64,000 nucleotides of DNA from Mycobacterium sp. 852002-51163_SCH5372311. GTDB lineage: Bacteria; Actinomycetota; Actinomycetes; Mycobacteriales; Mycobacteriaceae. The notes beneath the pieces were generated by a model that ran no database searches, was not told the DNA's origin, and saw nothing but the letters and a program-made list of their open reading frames with translations. Both the position numbers and the translations under genes were made by a program. Shown in pieces: positions 22,432 through 31,334 of the stretch. The stretch spans positions 54,251 to 118,250 of the forward strand of contig NZ_LZIJ01000089.1 in the NCBI RefSeq assembly GCF_001667115.1, read 5' to 3'. Within the stretch, counting starts at the first letter, position 1, and each line of letters begins with the position of its first letter.

Positions 22432-23235
22432 GTGCGCTACCGTGTGTCCGTGGTGGGAAGGATCGCCGCGCCAGAGTTCGAAGATTTTGACTGGTTCCCG
22501 GCTACGCTCCGGGACCCCATGACCGGTGTTATACGCGCGGTGATGGAAGTCTTCCGTGTTCCCGCCGTCGTTGCTCCGCTCATCAGCGAAGCCATGGTTA
22601 CCGGGCAGACGGAGCGAGTAGTCGATCTCTGCTCCGGCGGAGGTGGTGTGATCCTGGGCGTTATCAAACGGCTTCGCCAGGAGGGGAAGCAGAACGCGTC
22701 GGTCACTCTCACGGATATGTATCCGAATCTCGGTGCGTTCGCGCGAGCGGAAAAAGAATTGCCGGGCGCCGTTTCATACCGCACGCAACCCACGGACGCG
22801 TCGGCTGTCCCGAGTGACCTCGCGGGCGTACGGACTATCTTCAACGCATTGCACCATCTGCCACCCGAGGTAGCGCGCGCCGTCTTCACCGATGCGGTTG
22901 ACAAACGTCAGCCCATTCTCACCTTCGAGGTCCTCCAGCGGACACCGATGAACGTCATCGGAGCGGTGACCGGATTCATCAACACGTTGATCCTGATGCC
23001 GTTCGTGAAACCGCGTCGGTTAAGCAACTTCGTCTTCACATATCTCATCCCGCTCGTTCCGCTGTTTTTGATGTGGGACGGCGTCGCGTCGTGCTTGCGT
23101 CAGTACTCCGTCGACGAACTCGAATCACTCGTTGCGCCCCTACGTTCGCGCAGCTATACCTTCCGCATCGAGCGACACAAGGTGCCGTGGGCGCCTATGA
23201 CTGTGACGTGTGTCGTCGGGCTTCCGGTCCCCTAA
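22432..23235 (+). CDS. Class I SAM-dependent methyltransferase-like protein
   Basis: 267 residues from a GTG at 22432; other GTG starts at 22444, 22450 and 22453 are equally possible because no strong ribosome-binding site is seen. VVDLCSGGGGVILGVIKRL (about residue 65) is motif I of a Rossmann methyltransferase, SVTLTDMYPN is motif II with an acidic ligand and NALHHLPPEVARAVF resembles motif IV/post-IV. A hydrophobic stretch (FVFTYLIPLVPLFLMW) near residue 200 suggests membrane contact. The substrate is unknown. It is divergent from pyrR and followed by decayed phage-like DNA. Confidence 0.7.
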   Translation: MRYRVSVVGRIAAPEFEDFDWFPATLRDPMTGVIRAVMEVFRVPAVVAPLISEAMVTGQTERVVDLCSGGGGVILGVIKRLRQEGKQNASVTLTDMYPNLGAFARAEKELPGAVSYRTQPTDASAVPSDLAGVRTIFNALHHLPPEVARAVFTDAVDKRQPILTFEVLQRTPMNVIGAVTGFINTLILMPFVKPRRLSNFVFTYLIPLVPLFLMWDGVASCLRQYSVDELESLVAPLRSRSYTFRIERHKVPWAPMTVTCVVGLPVP

Positions 23236-23294
23236 ACCGTCATTCGAGCCAGTTCCGCACGCCCGAGTGCCAGCGGTGGCGTGGTGGAGTTCCG

Positions 23295-23536
23295 CTAAGC
23301 GGAGCTGGGGGCCTCTTGAGGGCCACGCGACAACATGGCCCGAAACCAGTCCGCAGCGGATAGACCCGCTGCGTTCACCACAGGCGTAACCCGTTGGTCC
23401 TCACCGATAAACCGGGACAGTAGTGCCATGTACTCGGCCAGGCCGTCGGGTAGTACCAGCGGTCGAACGACCGGAGTTCGTCCGGGAGCCGGGCCGCTAC
23501 GGCCTGGGGGCCTGTGGGTTTGGTGCGCCTACGTCT
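23295..23536 (-). pseudogene. Degenerate phage-like gene, frame-shifted
   Basis: Two overlapping minus-strand frames together look like one protein. One frame gives RRRTKPTGPQAVAARLPDEL (upstream part) and runs out of sense near 23455. The next frame continues LPDGLAEYMALLSRFIGED and AAGLSAADWFRAML to a TAG at 23295. Neither frame alone has a good start, so a frameshift near 23455 is likely. It directly follows the terminase-like remnant on the same strand, as expected in an integrated phage-like module. I do not recognise the function. Confidence 0.4.
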
Positions 23537-23899
23537 GGTCCCGATCCCACCGGGCCTTGGCAGCCGTCCGGGCTGCCTTGCGGCGCCTGGTCTTTGGGTC
23601 GTCCTCGTCGGCGTCGTTGTCCGGGAGTCCCAGCCGACCGAGGAGCTGTGCCAGAAGGGCACGCTGAAACCTGGCCTCCGACAGCGTCGGCTGGATAACC
23701 GGTTGTCCCTGACTGCCTTTCACGGTCAACGGGGCTTCTGCGGCGTGCTCGTCAGGCTCTGCGATGATGTCGGCCACCCGGCACGCCTGGGTGAGTACCT
23801 GCACCTTGTGCGGCTCCTCGTCCAGGTCGAATTCGTCGATCAGGCTCGACGGTGTCGAACCTGCTGGAGCGGCCCATCTCGGATGGGACCGCGAAACTT
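23529..23899 (-). pseudogene. Remnant of a phage terminase small-subunit-like (P27-type) gene
   Basis: An open minus-strand frame with no start codon ahead of its conserved region reads SSLIDEFDLDEEPHKVQVLT, then ACRVADII, LTVKGSQGQPVIQPTLSEAR, and ends with a basic ARTAAKARW tail before TAG at 23529. This pattern (EF-L-EHE, QACR-DI, GPLTVKGS-GQPVxNPxxxEAR, ALLxQLGLPD) is that of small-subunit terminases of the P27 family found in actinobacterial prophages. An in-frame stop at about 23900 removes the N-terminus. It is a decayed gene, not a functional terminase. Confidence 0.5.
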
Positions 23900-24338
23900 A
23901 CTGACCGGGAAAAACTCAAGGCTGCGAATCGCAGCGGGAGAGGCTGACGCAATACCGACCGGTCATGTGCGGGGGGCGTAGGGGTGCCCCGGTGGGGGCC
24001 TGCGTGCGACCCGCCTGGGCGCCTACGCCCGGCGCGCCCCCCTCTACGCACAGGCCAAGCGGGGTGCGCTGCACCCTGTACCTGCTGGCCTGCACCCCTG
24101 CGCGCTGAGAGGGGCAGGCCCGACGCCTGCCCTGCGTCCCCTGCCGACGCCTGCACCCCTACCCCGAGCGGGGGCGGGGCGGGGAGGTGGAGTGCCCTGC
24201 CTGCCCCGCCTCCCCTCCGCGTGCCTGCCTGTGCCTACCTCGGCACGGGGCAAGCTCCTGCGTCCGAATCCGGCACAGGCTCTGTCGCAACCTTTACGAT
24301 GCGGTCCTGGGCTCACGACGCTGAAGGAGGACCTGGCG
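23900..24338. other. Low-complexity C/G-rich stretch between phage remnant and hydrolase gene
   Basis: About 440 bp without a credible gene. The part 24000-24240 consists of runs such as CCTGCACCCCTGCGCGC and GGGGGCGGGGCGGGG with strong strand asymmetry, unlike the coding DNA around it. It probably belongs to the same decayed foreign segment. The last part (24300-24338) carries the GAAGGAGG ribosome-binding site of the next gene. Confidence 0.5.
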
Positions 24339-25097
24339 ATGGGATTGCCCGCATTGGTTCTCGTGCACGGAGGCGGGTTCGCCGCTGATTGTTGGGAGCC
24401 CACCGTCGACGTGATCCGCATCCTGGAGCCGGAACTAAAGGTGCTCGCTGTTGATCTGCCGGGGCGGCGAGGGAAGCCCGGTGACCTGATCACCGCTTGT
24501 GTCGATGGGTGGGTCGATTCGGTGCTGTCGGACATCGAGAATGCTGCGCTCGACGACTTCGTGATCGTCGGCCATTCGCTGGCGGGCGTGATCGTCCCCG
24601 GTGTTGTCACCAAGCTCCGCTCGGCGCGGGTGCGGGAGATGATCTTGGCCACCGCGCAGGTACCAGCCAACGGCAGCGCCCTGGTGGACACGCTTCCCGG
24701 GGCGCAGACCTGGTACGCACGTCGCACCGCGAAACGTTATGTGCAGAAAGGCCGTTCGGTTCGGGCGGGAGGTTTGCCTACTGCGTTGGCGGGGTTTGTA
24801 TTTTGCAACGGAATGACTCCCGCACAGCGCAGGTTCACGCTGGCTCGGTCCTGTCAGGAATCACCCTCCATCATGATAGAAAAAGTTGATCGCAGCGGTA
24901 TGCCCGACGAGGTGCCACGAACGTGGATACTCACTCGGCGTGATCGTTCCGTCTCGATGAAGATTCAACATGAGTGCATCGCCGCGCTTGGCGGAGTGCA
25001 GACGCTCATTGAGATCGACACCTGCCACATGCTGATGGTGAGCGAACCTGAACGCCTGGCAGAGATCCTCATCGGGCGTTGCCGTTTGTACGAATAG
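24339..25097 (+). CDS. Alpha/beta hydrolase (esterase/PNAE-like)
   Basis: 252 residues from ATG 24339, with GAAGGAGG eight bases upstream. Motifs: LVLVHGGGFAADCWEP (oxyanion region), VIVGHSLAGVIVPGV (nucleophile serine) and IDTCHMLMVSEPERLAEIL (catalytic histidine). The cap region is short and the overall layout resembles the salicylate/methyl-ester esterase and hydroxynitrile lyase group. The substrate cannot be told. It ends 297 bp before the convergent sulfotransferase gene with a repeat array between. Confidence 0.75.
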   Translation: MGLPALVLVHGGGFAADCWEPTVDVIRILEPELKVLAVDLPGRRGKPGDLITACVDGWVDSVLSDIENAALDDFVIVGHSLAGVIVPGVVTKLRSARVREMILATAQVPANGSALVDTLPGAQTWYARRTAKRYVQKGRSVRAGGLPTALAGFVFCNGMTPAQRRFTLARSCQESPSIMIEKVDRSGMPDEVPRTWILTRRDRSVSMKIQHECIAALGGVQTLIEIDTCHMLMVSEPERLAEILIGRCRLYE

Positions 25098-25182
25098 CCC
25101 ACGCGCTGAGGACTTGTCGTGAGTGCTGCCGCAAACGATCGAGCGATGGGACGCCACAGTGGCCTCTGGCGGAGGGCGCTTT

Positions 25183-25320
25183 CGGCGTGAACTGACGGCT
25201 TTGGTCGTGAACTGACGGCTTTCGCTGTGAGGCTAGGGCGGCGATCGATCACCAATCTCCGCCCAGGTTTCACCCGCAAAGCCCTGATTTCACACGCAAA
25301 GCCCAGGATTCACGCGCAAC
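25183..25320. repeat. Intergenic palindromic array (family B, copy 2)
   Basis: Left half: units of GGCGTGAACTGACGGCTTT at 25184 and, after a short spacer, CGTGAACTGACGGCTTTCG at 25206, then a third with CTGTGAGGCTAGGGCGG. The centre is CGATCGATC. Right half: inverted units GGTTTCACCCGCAAAGC, ATTTCACACGCAAAGC and GATTCACGCGCAACGC. The array can fold as one multi-unit hairpin and lies between convergent genes (stops at 25097 and 25394). The rest of this 296-bp gap shows no gene. Confidence 0.65.
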
Positions 25321-25393
25321 GCTGGCCGCGGGCCGTCGACGTGCATTCCATGGCGCCGAAGTCGAGATGGTCCGCGCGGCGACGCTGAACCGC

Positions 25394-26410
25394 TCAGCCT
25401 GGATCGTGACCGCGGCGGCCGTCGTGCGCCCACGCGAGTAGGTCCGGAGCCGCGAGCTGGCCGGCGCGGTCGTTATAGCGCCGAAACGCGTGTTCGGTGA
25501 AGAAGTCCCGCCATTCACCGCTGCCACCGGCCCGGAAGAACCGCTCGTTGCTGTGCCAGACGCCTTCGGTGGAGTCGGGGGCGAACTCGTCGGCGCGGGC
25601 CCGCATGGCTTCCAGCGTGGCATGCTCCGCCAACTTCTCGGCTCGGTCCCGCCCGAGCTGGTACCCGAGCGTCCGGCCGAGACGGATGAATTCGCCGACC
25701 AGGTCCCGCTGGTAGTCGGCGTAGTGGAAGAGGGCCACATTGGGCAGGTGGCGGCGGTCCCACAACGAGGAAAAATGGTGCAGCACGTTGGCGAGCGAGC
25801 CCATGCCCTGCACGGGGGGTTTGGGCCCGATTCCGGTGGGCCCGAAGCCGTCGGGCGGCACGAACCCCATCCCTTTCGGGGGCAGGTTGCCCATCCCCTC
25901 GGGAGGCATGATCGGTCCTTCCATCCAGTCCCGAAATGCCTGCACCGGGCTGGGAACTCCGGCGGCAGGCGGGGGCGGCGGTACCGGGTGCCCCGGCGAT
26001 CCGCCTTGCAGCCGCCGCAGGCGCTCGACGTTCATGTTGTCCCATTGCCGCAATTCCGACACCGCTGCGTCGCGCGGATCGCGGCCGACCCCGAGGTAGG
26101 TGACGCGGTCGTCGAGCACCAGTCCGTCCAGCGGCGTGTGGGTCTTGAGGAACCGCCGGTGATCTTGCGCATCGAGAACGGCGACGACCTCGTCGATCGG
26201 CCTGATGTTCAAGTCGACCCACGGCGACACCGTCGACAGTGGCCCGGGCAGCTCCGGTCCGTCGAAGACGAGCAGTGACACCAGCCGTTGAGTCCAGGTC
26301 ATGCCGCACTTCGACGGCGCGGAGATGACGATGTCGCCCTCGCGCAGCTTCAGCGCGTCCCAACGCAGGTTGTCGCTCAGCCACGAGCGGTAGACGACTC
26401 GGCCGGCCAT
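25394..26410 (-). CDS. PAPS-dependent sulfotransferase, second paralogue
   Basis: 338 residues from ATG 26410, which overlaps the stop of the preceding sulfotransferase (TGATG). [20 protein letters not shown] is the 5'-phosphosulfate loop and [14 protein letters not shown] the 3'-phosphate motif; KTHTPLDGL follows the family pattern. It is closely similar to its neighbour except for an inserted Pro/Gly/Met-rich stretch of about 50 residues ([20 protein letters not shown] and following) in the middle. M. tuberculosis has a single glycolipid sulfotransferase here (Rv1373), as I recall. The acceptor is probably a lipid or polyketide alcohol; this is inference. Confidence 0.85.
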   Translation of the reverse strand: MAGRVVYRSWLSDNLRWDALKLREGDIVISAPSKCGMTWTQRLVSLLVFDGPELPGPLSTVSPWVDLNIRPIDEVVAVLDAQDHRRFLKTHTPLDGLVLDDRVTYLGVGRDPRDAAVSELRQWDNMNVERLRRLQGGSPGHPVPPPPPAAGVPSPVQAFRDWMEGPIMPPEGMGNLPPKGMGFVPPDGFGPTGIGPKPPVQGMGSLANVLHHFSSLWDRRHLPNVALFHYADYQRDLVGEFIRLGRTLGYQLGRDRAEKLAEHATLEAMRARADEFAPDSTEGVWHSNERFFRAGGSGEWRDFFTEHAFRRYNDRAGQLAAPDLLAWAHDGRRGHDPG

Positions 26411-27333
26411 CACTGATCGGGGTCCCAACCCCTGCGGCCCTCATGAGCCCAGGCCAGCAGGTCCGCCCCGGCCAACTCACCCGCGCGCTCGTGATAGCGC
26501 CGGTGCTCGGCTTCGGTGAAGATCTCCCGCCACTCCCCTTGCCCGCCGGCCCGGAAGAAGGGTTCGTTCCGCTCCCACACGCCGTCGGTGGCCTTGGGGG
26601 CGAGCTCCGAAGCGCGAGCGCGCATGGCGTCCAGCGCCGCGTGCCGCGCCAGCTCCGCCGCCCGATCGCGATCCAGCCCGATACCCAGAGCCGCGGCCAG
26701 CCGGATCAGCTCGCCGACGAGGTCCGCCTGATAGTCGGCATAGTGGAACAACGCCACGTTGGGCAGGTGACGCCGGGACCAGACCGAGTCGAAATGCTGC
26801 AGGATGGTCGCCAGCGAAGCGATTCCCTCGGTGGGGGCGACAGGCTGCTCCATCCAGGCGCGTAGCACGTCCAGTCGGCTGAACTCGCCGCCGAAGTCCC
26901 GCCGGATCGGTGGGAACGGCTCGCCGGGCGGTCCCTGGGCCAGGCGCAGGGCCCGCATCCGGTCGTGGTCCATCAGCATCGAAACCGCGGCATCGCGCGG
27001 GTCGCGCCCCACCCCGAGGTAGGTGACGCGCTCGTCGAGCACGAGGCCGTCCAGCGGCGTGTGGGTCTTGATGAAGCGCCGGTGCTCCTGGGCGTCGAGG
27101 GCCGCGACGACCTTCTCCACCGGCTGGACGGTCAGGTCGAACCATGGCGAGACCAGCGGCAGCGGCCCCGGCAGGTGCGGCCCGTCGAACACGAGTAACG
27201 ACACCAGCCGCTGTGTCCAGGTGGTGCCGCACTTGGGTGGTGCGGAGATGACGATGTCGCCCTCGCGCAGCCGCAGGGCGTCCCAACGCAGGTTGTCGCT
27301 CATCCACGAGCGATACATCACCCGCTCGGGCAT
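26410..27333 (-). CDS. PAPS-dependent sulfotransferase (Rv1373-like)
   Basis: 307 residues from ATG 27333, which overlaps the pks18 stop (TGATG). [20 protein letters not shown] (PAPS 5' loop), [14 protein letters not shown] (3'-phosphate site), [11 protein letters not shown] and the C-terminal [17 protein letters not shown] are all sulfotransferase signatures. The M. tuberculosis homologue Rv1373 is described as a glycolipid sulfotransferase. Direct coupling to a type III polyketide synthase suggests that the acceptor may be the PKS product. The start was placed at [10 protein letters not shown] because of the overlap and the similarity to the paralogue. Confidence 0.88.
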   Translation of the reverse strand: MPERVMYRSWMSDNLRWDALRLREGDIVISAPPKCGTTWTQRLVSLLVFDGPHLPGPLPLVSPWFDLTVQPVEKVVAALDAQEHRRFIKTHTPLDGLVLDERVTYLGVGRDPRDAAVSMLMDHDRMRALRLAQGPPGEPFPPIRRDFGGEFSRLDVLRAWMEQPVAPTEGIASLATILQHFDSVWSRRHLPNVALFHYADYQADLVGELIRLAAALGIGLDRDRAAELARHAALDAMRARASELAPKATDGVWERNEPFFRAGGQGEWREIFTEAEHRRYHERAGELAGADLLAWAHEGRRGWDPDQ

Positions 27334-28514
27334 CAGCGGCGAATGATGTCGAACAGCATTCCCTCGACAGTGACCCCGGGAGCGAACGCCAGCGCCACCC
27401 CGGTCGAGATCTCCTTTGCCGACTCGGGTTGCCGCACCATCGTTTCCAGCACGAAGATCAGTGACACGCTCAGCATGTTGCCGAACCCGGCCAGCACATC
27501 CCAGCTGGGCGCCGCCCGCTCCGGCGGGATCGCCAGCGAGCGCACCGACTCCTCGATGATCCTGGGACCACCCGGGTGAATGGCCCACAGGTCGATATCG
27601 GACTTTTGTAATCCGTTGTCTGCCAACATCTCTGCCACCACCGGAGCAACGCCGGCGTAGATGTAGTCGGGCAGGCTCTCGGACAGTTCACAAGTGATGC
27701 CGTTGTGGTTGACGCCGAGCACGATGCCGTCCGACGCGCCGTCGAGCAGCCGACTGAAGCTGGAGCGAATCACCACCTTGCCCGGTTCGAGTTTCTCGTG
27801 CACCTGGCTGGCGCCGATCACCAACGCCGCACATCCGTCGCCGAACAGGCTGTGCGTCACCACGTCGTTGACGTCATCGGCGAAAACCGCATTGACCGAG
27901 CACAATTCGACGCACACCACCATCGCCTTCAGGTCCGGGTGAGCGCGAACGTAACTGGCGGCGACGCGAACGGCGTTCATCGCGGCCGCGCAGCCCATGA
28001 AATTCACCACGACCCGCGAAACCGACCTGGACAGGCCGAGTTCCCTGACGATCGCGACATCGACTCCCGGTGCGATGAATCCGGTGCTGGTCACGAACAC
28101 CAGCAGCCCGACTTCGTCGGGCGCATAGGGAAGAGCGCGCAGCGCCCGCCCACCCACCTCGACGGCCAGCGGAACCGCGTGCCGGTGGAACAGATCCATC
28201 CGGTCCCGGATCGTCGCCGGATTCCGCCGAAACGGCGCGAACCCGGCATCGAGCGGGTCCACGGCCATATGGCGGGTTGCGACCTTGGTCTTGGCGTACA
28301 CGCGCAGGATTCGGTCCCGCTGCACCGGGTCGGCGAACAGGCCGGCCACCCGGTGGGCCGCCTCGCACTGATTCACCAGCCGCTGTGGCGTGCCGGTCGC
28401 GATGCTTTCGATCACCGCCACAGTGGTCGGCGGGGACGGTGGCAACTCGGCCAGGCTATGGCCTTGTTGCTCACAGCTTTCTGGCTGCGGGACGCTGCCC
28501 TCCGAGATGCTCAT
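27333..28514 (-). CDS. pks18: Type III polyketide synthase (alkylpyrone synthase PKS18)
   Basis: 393 residues, the length of M. tuberculosis PKS18. The catalytic triad falls at exactly the published positions: Cys175 ([10 protein letters not shown]), His313 (AIHPGGPRI) and Asn346 (AGFGNMLS). PKS18 condenses long-chain acyl-CoA starters with malonyl-CoA to give tri- and tetraketide alpha-pyrones. The ATG overlaps the desaturase stop (ATGA, 28511-28514) and its own stop overlaps a sulfotransferase start, so all four genes are translationally coupled. Confidence 0.95.
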   Translation of the reverse strand: MSISEGSVPQPESCEQQGHSLAELPPSPPTTVAVIESIATGTPQRLVNQCEAAHRVAGLFADPVQRDRILRVYAKTKVATRHMAVDPLDAGFAPFRRNPATIRDRMDLFHRHAVPLAVEVGGRALRALPYAPDEVGLLVFVTSTGFIAPGVDVAIVRELGLSRSVSRVVVNFMGCAAAMNAVRVAASYVRAHPDLKAMVVCVELCSVNAVFADDVNDVVTHSLFGDGCAALVIGASQVHEKLEPGKVVIRSSFSRLLDGASDGIVLGVNHNGITCELSESLPDYIYAGVAPVVAEMLADNGLQKSDIDLWAIHPGGPRIIEESVRSLAIPPERAAPSWDVLAGFGNMLSVSLIFVLETMVRQPESAKEISTGVALAFAPGVTVEGMLFDIIRR

Positions 28515-29971
28515 ACCGAACCGATTCCGACGAATCCCTGAATCACGTAGTCAGCGCTGGCTTTCCAGGCAGCGGGCGAGCAATGCTCGCGCAGGAAGCC
28601 CCAGTTCAGCTGGCTGGCCTGCCGGGAGGGTGACAGTAGATAAGTCCGGCACAGCTTGGGAAGCCGATCGGTGACAAAGCTTTTCGCGGGAAGCCACTCG
28701 ATGCCGAATTTGGCCGCTTCTTCGGCCAGCACGTCCTCGGTGGCGATGTTGGCGAATCCGCTGCGCTGAAACGGCAGCACGTGATGAACGCGGTGCGAGC
28801 TCAGGCCGGCCGACAGGAAGCAGTCGACGTAGCGATTGCCGACCACCTTCAGGTCGTCGGCGTGCTCGAGTTGATCCCGGCCCCAATCCTGCTCGCGGCT
28901 GCGGCCACCGTCTTCGAAGTCATGGCTGGCGACCACCAGGAAGGTGCTGACCCAAAGCGTCGCGACGAATTGCAAAGCCCAGGCCCAGAAGTCGCCGGCC
29001 GCTACGAACACCACTAGTTCGCCGACGAGCAGCAGCCGCACCGCCGAGGATCCCAGGAAATGTGGGAGCGCCCGGCTCCAGCTCCCATACGACTCGTGTA
29101 CGCCGACTTTCCACGTGATGCGCCAGACGTCGGCGATCCGGACGGCCATGCCGGTCAGGAGATGCCCGAACTTGTGGATGGTGTGCACCGGCACCCGATA
29201 CAGCCGGGGCAGCCGCATCATCATCGTGAACACGTTCTTCTTGATGTCCACCCCGCTCTGGGTGTACGGGTGATGCAGCAGCGTGTGTCCGTCGGCGGTA
29301 ACCAAAGACAGCGCTACGTAGTTCATGTCGAAGGCGTTGCCGAAGACCCGGTTCATGCCCCGCTGCGCGCGGTGCAAAGCGTAATGACCGAACCCGGCCA
29401 GCGAACTGCGCAGCAACACCATCGCAATCACGAAGAGCGGCAACGGCATCCAGCGAGGTTCGGCCAGCCGCAGCGCCTGAACGGTGAAATACGCGACGAA
29501 CAGCAGCACCGCCACGACGTTGAAATACGTGTCCATACGCTTGATCCGGGCGGCCAGGGCAGGCTCGTTCAGTCGGGCTTTGACCCGGTGCAGCAGATCG
29601 TCGTGGTCGTCGAATCGGTACTTCGGGGTGTCCCGCCAGCTGTTGAAATCCTCGTCGAATAGGAATGCCGGCGCATTGTGCTTCGGGTGGATGTCCTGCG
29701 GCGTGGCATCGCGGCCTAAGGCGTACCGCCGCTGCAGGATTCGTTCCACCTTTGCCGGATCGCGGTGGTAGGAAGCAACGATGGCGGTGATGTCGCGGTT
29801 CTTCGTTCGCCCGATGAAAAAGGCACCGCCCGGATGCTTGGCGATCCAGTCACTGAGGTCGTAGGCGCGCCCGTTGTAAACCCATACGTCTGACAGCCTC
29901 GGCCCACCCGGAGGGGCGGCGGCGCTCGGCGAAGCGGCGCGCTCCCGTACTTCTGGGAGGTCGTTGGTCAT
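28511..29971 (-). CDS. Membrane fatty-acid desaturase with N-terminal cytochrome b5 domain (Rv1371-like)
   Basis: 486 residues from ATG 29971 (GGAGG seven bases upstream). Residues about 25-75 (YNGRAYDLSDWIAKHPGGAFF) form a cytochrome b5-like haem domain with the HPGG motif. Four membrane helices follow, with di-iron histidine boxes HYALH, HTLLHHP and HRVHH. It should desaturate or hydroxylate an acyl chain, using the fused b5 domain as electron donor. It is the first gene of the desaturase-PKS-sulfotransferase operon, so it may modify the acyl starter or product of PKS18; that link is inference from gene coupling. Confidence 0.88.
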   Translation of the reverse strand: MTNDLPEVRERAASPSAAAPPGGPRLSDVWVYNGRAYDLSDWIAKHPGGAFFIGRTKNRDITAIVASYHRDPAKVERILQRRYALGRDATPQDIHPKHNAPAFLFDEDFNSWRDTPKYRFDDHDDLLHRVKARLNEPALAARIKRMDTYFNVVAVLLFVAYFTVQALRLAEPRWMPLPLFVIAMVLLRSSLAGFGHYALHRAQRGMNRVFGNAFDMNYVALSLVTADGHTLLHHPYTQSGVDIKKNVFTMMMRLPRLYRVPVHTIHKFGHLLTGMAVRIADVWRITWKVGVHESYGSWSRALPHFLGSSAVRLLLVGELVVFVAAGDFWAWALQFVATLWVSTFLVVASHDFEDGGRSREQDWGRDQLEHADDLKVVGNRYVDCFLSAGLSSHRVHHVLPFQRSGFANIATEDVLAEEAAKFGIEWLPAKSFVTDRLPKLCRTYLLSPSRQASQLNWGFLREHCSPAAWKASADYVIQGFVGIGSV

Positions 29972-30079
29972 TCGCATTCCTCCAACTCTGACGTCGGTGG
30001 AGGTGTAGGGGTGTCAGGGCGGAAACCGGCCCATAATTTCGGGCCGGCTCCCAATCCGAAGTTCACGCGAAGGCGCCAG

Positions 30080-30943
30080 TTACCCCGTGGGGTTGGGGAT
30101 GTTGACCGGCTGACCCCACGCCGACAGGGTGATGCTGACGTTGCCCTGACCCTTGTCCACCACCATCCGCACCAGATTCGCGGTGGTTCCCGGCGTCGCT
30201 TTCACGTCGGTGATGTACAGCGTGATCGGCAGAGGCGCAGTAGCGTCCTTGGCAATCTGCGGAATGATCGGGTCGATCACCGCCGCGTCGATGGTCCCCG
30301 TCACCTTGACCGTGGCCACGCCGTTGATGTTCTCGTTGCCGGCGATCTGCGGGTTCTGGACCTTGCCGATCGCGCTGCCCAGACCTTTGTCCTTGTCCAG
30401 GATGATGCCCGGGTCGTAGATCTTCACGGCCGGTCCCACCGAGGTGTACTTCCCGGTCTCGTTCTTGGTGTACATGGTCTTGTTGGTGACCAGGAAGTCC
30501 TTGCCGACGGCCGGCGCCTGCGGTTGCAGCCGGATGTTCGCGTGACCGATCGCCTGACCGTTGCCCTGGGGCTGGTTGGTCACGTCGGCGTCGACGCTCT
30601 CCATCGGGAGAGTCGTGAGGTTGGTCGTCGCCAGGATGATGTGGAGCGACCGCAGGGCCGTGGTCGCCTTGGAGGCGTCCTGAACGAGTTGCGCGGCCTG
30701 AGCCGACGGCGCCGCAGACGTTCCTGCGGACGTCGTTGCCGCACCGGATGTCCCACTTGATGTCCCGGACGCACCAGGAGTTTGAGATCCGGAAGTCTGG
30801 GATGTCGTGGATTTGTTCCCGCAGCCCGCCAGTACCGTCGCGATCATTGCCGTCGCGGCCACGATCGTGAGAAATCTCGGGCGGGAAGGTCGACGGACAG
30901 CTCGTCGGAACGAGGTTTGCGCTTGGTCGGTCAAGCCCATCAT
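30080..30943 (-). CDS. lprF: LprF-like lipoprotein (LppX/LprAFG family)
   Basis: 287 residues. Basic N-terminus, hydrophobic stretch FLTIVAATAMIATVLAGC with a lipobox (LAGC) gives a lipoprotein signal; a Ser/Thr/Gly-rich linker (residues 45-80) leads to the LppX_LprAFG domain (LQPQAPAVGKDFLVTNKTMY, VTGTIDAAVIDPIIPQIA). Family members carry triacylated lipids or lipoglycan precursors across the periplasm; LprF was linked to diacylated glycolipid transport and to the KdpD sensor. Divergent from the Rv1367c-like gene as in M. tuberculosis. It ends 108 bp from the desaturase start. Confidence 0.9.
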   Translation of the reverse strand: MMGLTDQAQTSFRRAVRRPSRPRFLTIVAATAMIATVLAGCGNKSTTSQTSGSQTPGASGTSSGTSGAATTSAGTSAAPSAQAAQLVQDASKATTALRSLHIILATTNLTTLPMESVDADVTNQPQGNGQAIGHANIRLQPQAPAVGKDFLVTNKTMYTKNETGKYTSVGPAVKIYDPGIILDKDKGLGSAIGKVQNPQIAGNENINGVATVKVTGTIDAAVIDPIIPQIAKDATAPLPITLYITDVKATPGTTANLVRMVVDKGQGNVSITLSAWGQPVNIPNPTG

Positions 30944-31334
30944 TGGCAGCCTTTGCTGAGTTATCTAATCGGTGGCAATGAGCAGCGATTCGCTGCGCTC
31001 GCGTGCAGTACGGACGAGGTCCCCACAGTCTGAGCTCTCGCCGGAGGTTCCGGGTCTTGGTGACTGCATACCCGCACCCTGGCTCACCGGCGGCGCCAAC
31101 GTCTTTCGAGACATGCGCCGCCCTCCCAGCTTGTTCACCAGATCGCATCGGCCGGAGAGCAGCGAGATTAGCATGCGGCGGGGTGCGCGAGGAGCGGTTT
31201 CGGCAAAGCAGCAACCGGGCCGGACGCGCTGAATCCCGGGTACAGCGGGTGGCCTCGCCCAGCAAAATGGGTTGCCAGCGGGTTCCCGCGGCCTCGGCGC
31301 ACATCGTTTCGGCCGACGCTTTACCCTCGACCGG
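30944..31334. other. 391-bp divergent intergenic region between lprF and the serine hydrolase
   Basis: No credible coding sequence on either strand. It contains a perfect 15-base palindrome centred on 30989 (GCAGCGATTCGCTGC, 30982-30996). Promoters for both divergent genes must lie here. The start of the hydrolase gene at 31335 is a GTG, and in-frame sequence upstream of it has no supporting ribosome-binding site. Confidence 0.5.

Noticed and set aside
23752..24156. 134-codon minus-strand frame across the C-rich stretch
   Set aside because: Low-complexity translation with no motif; only the part overlapping the terminase-like remnant in another frame has sense.
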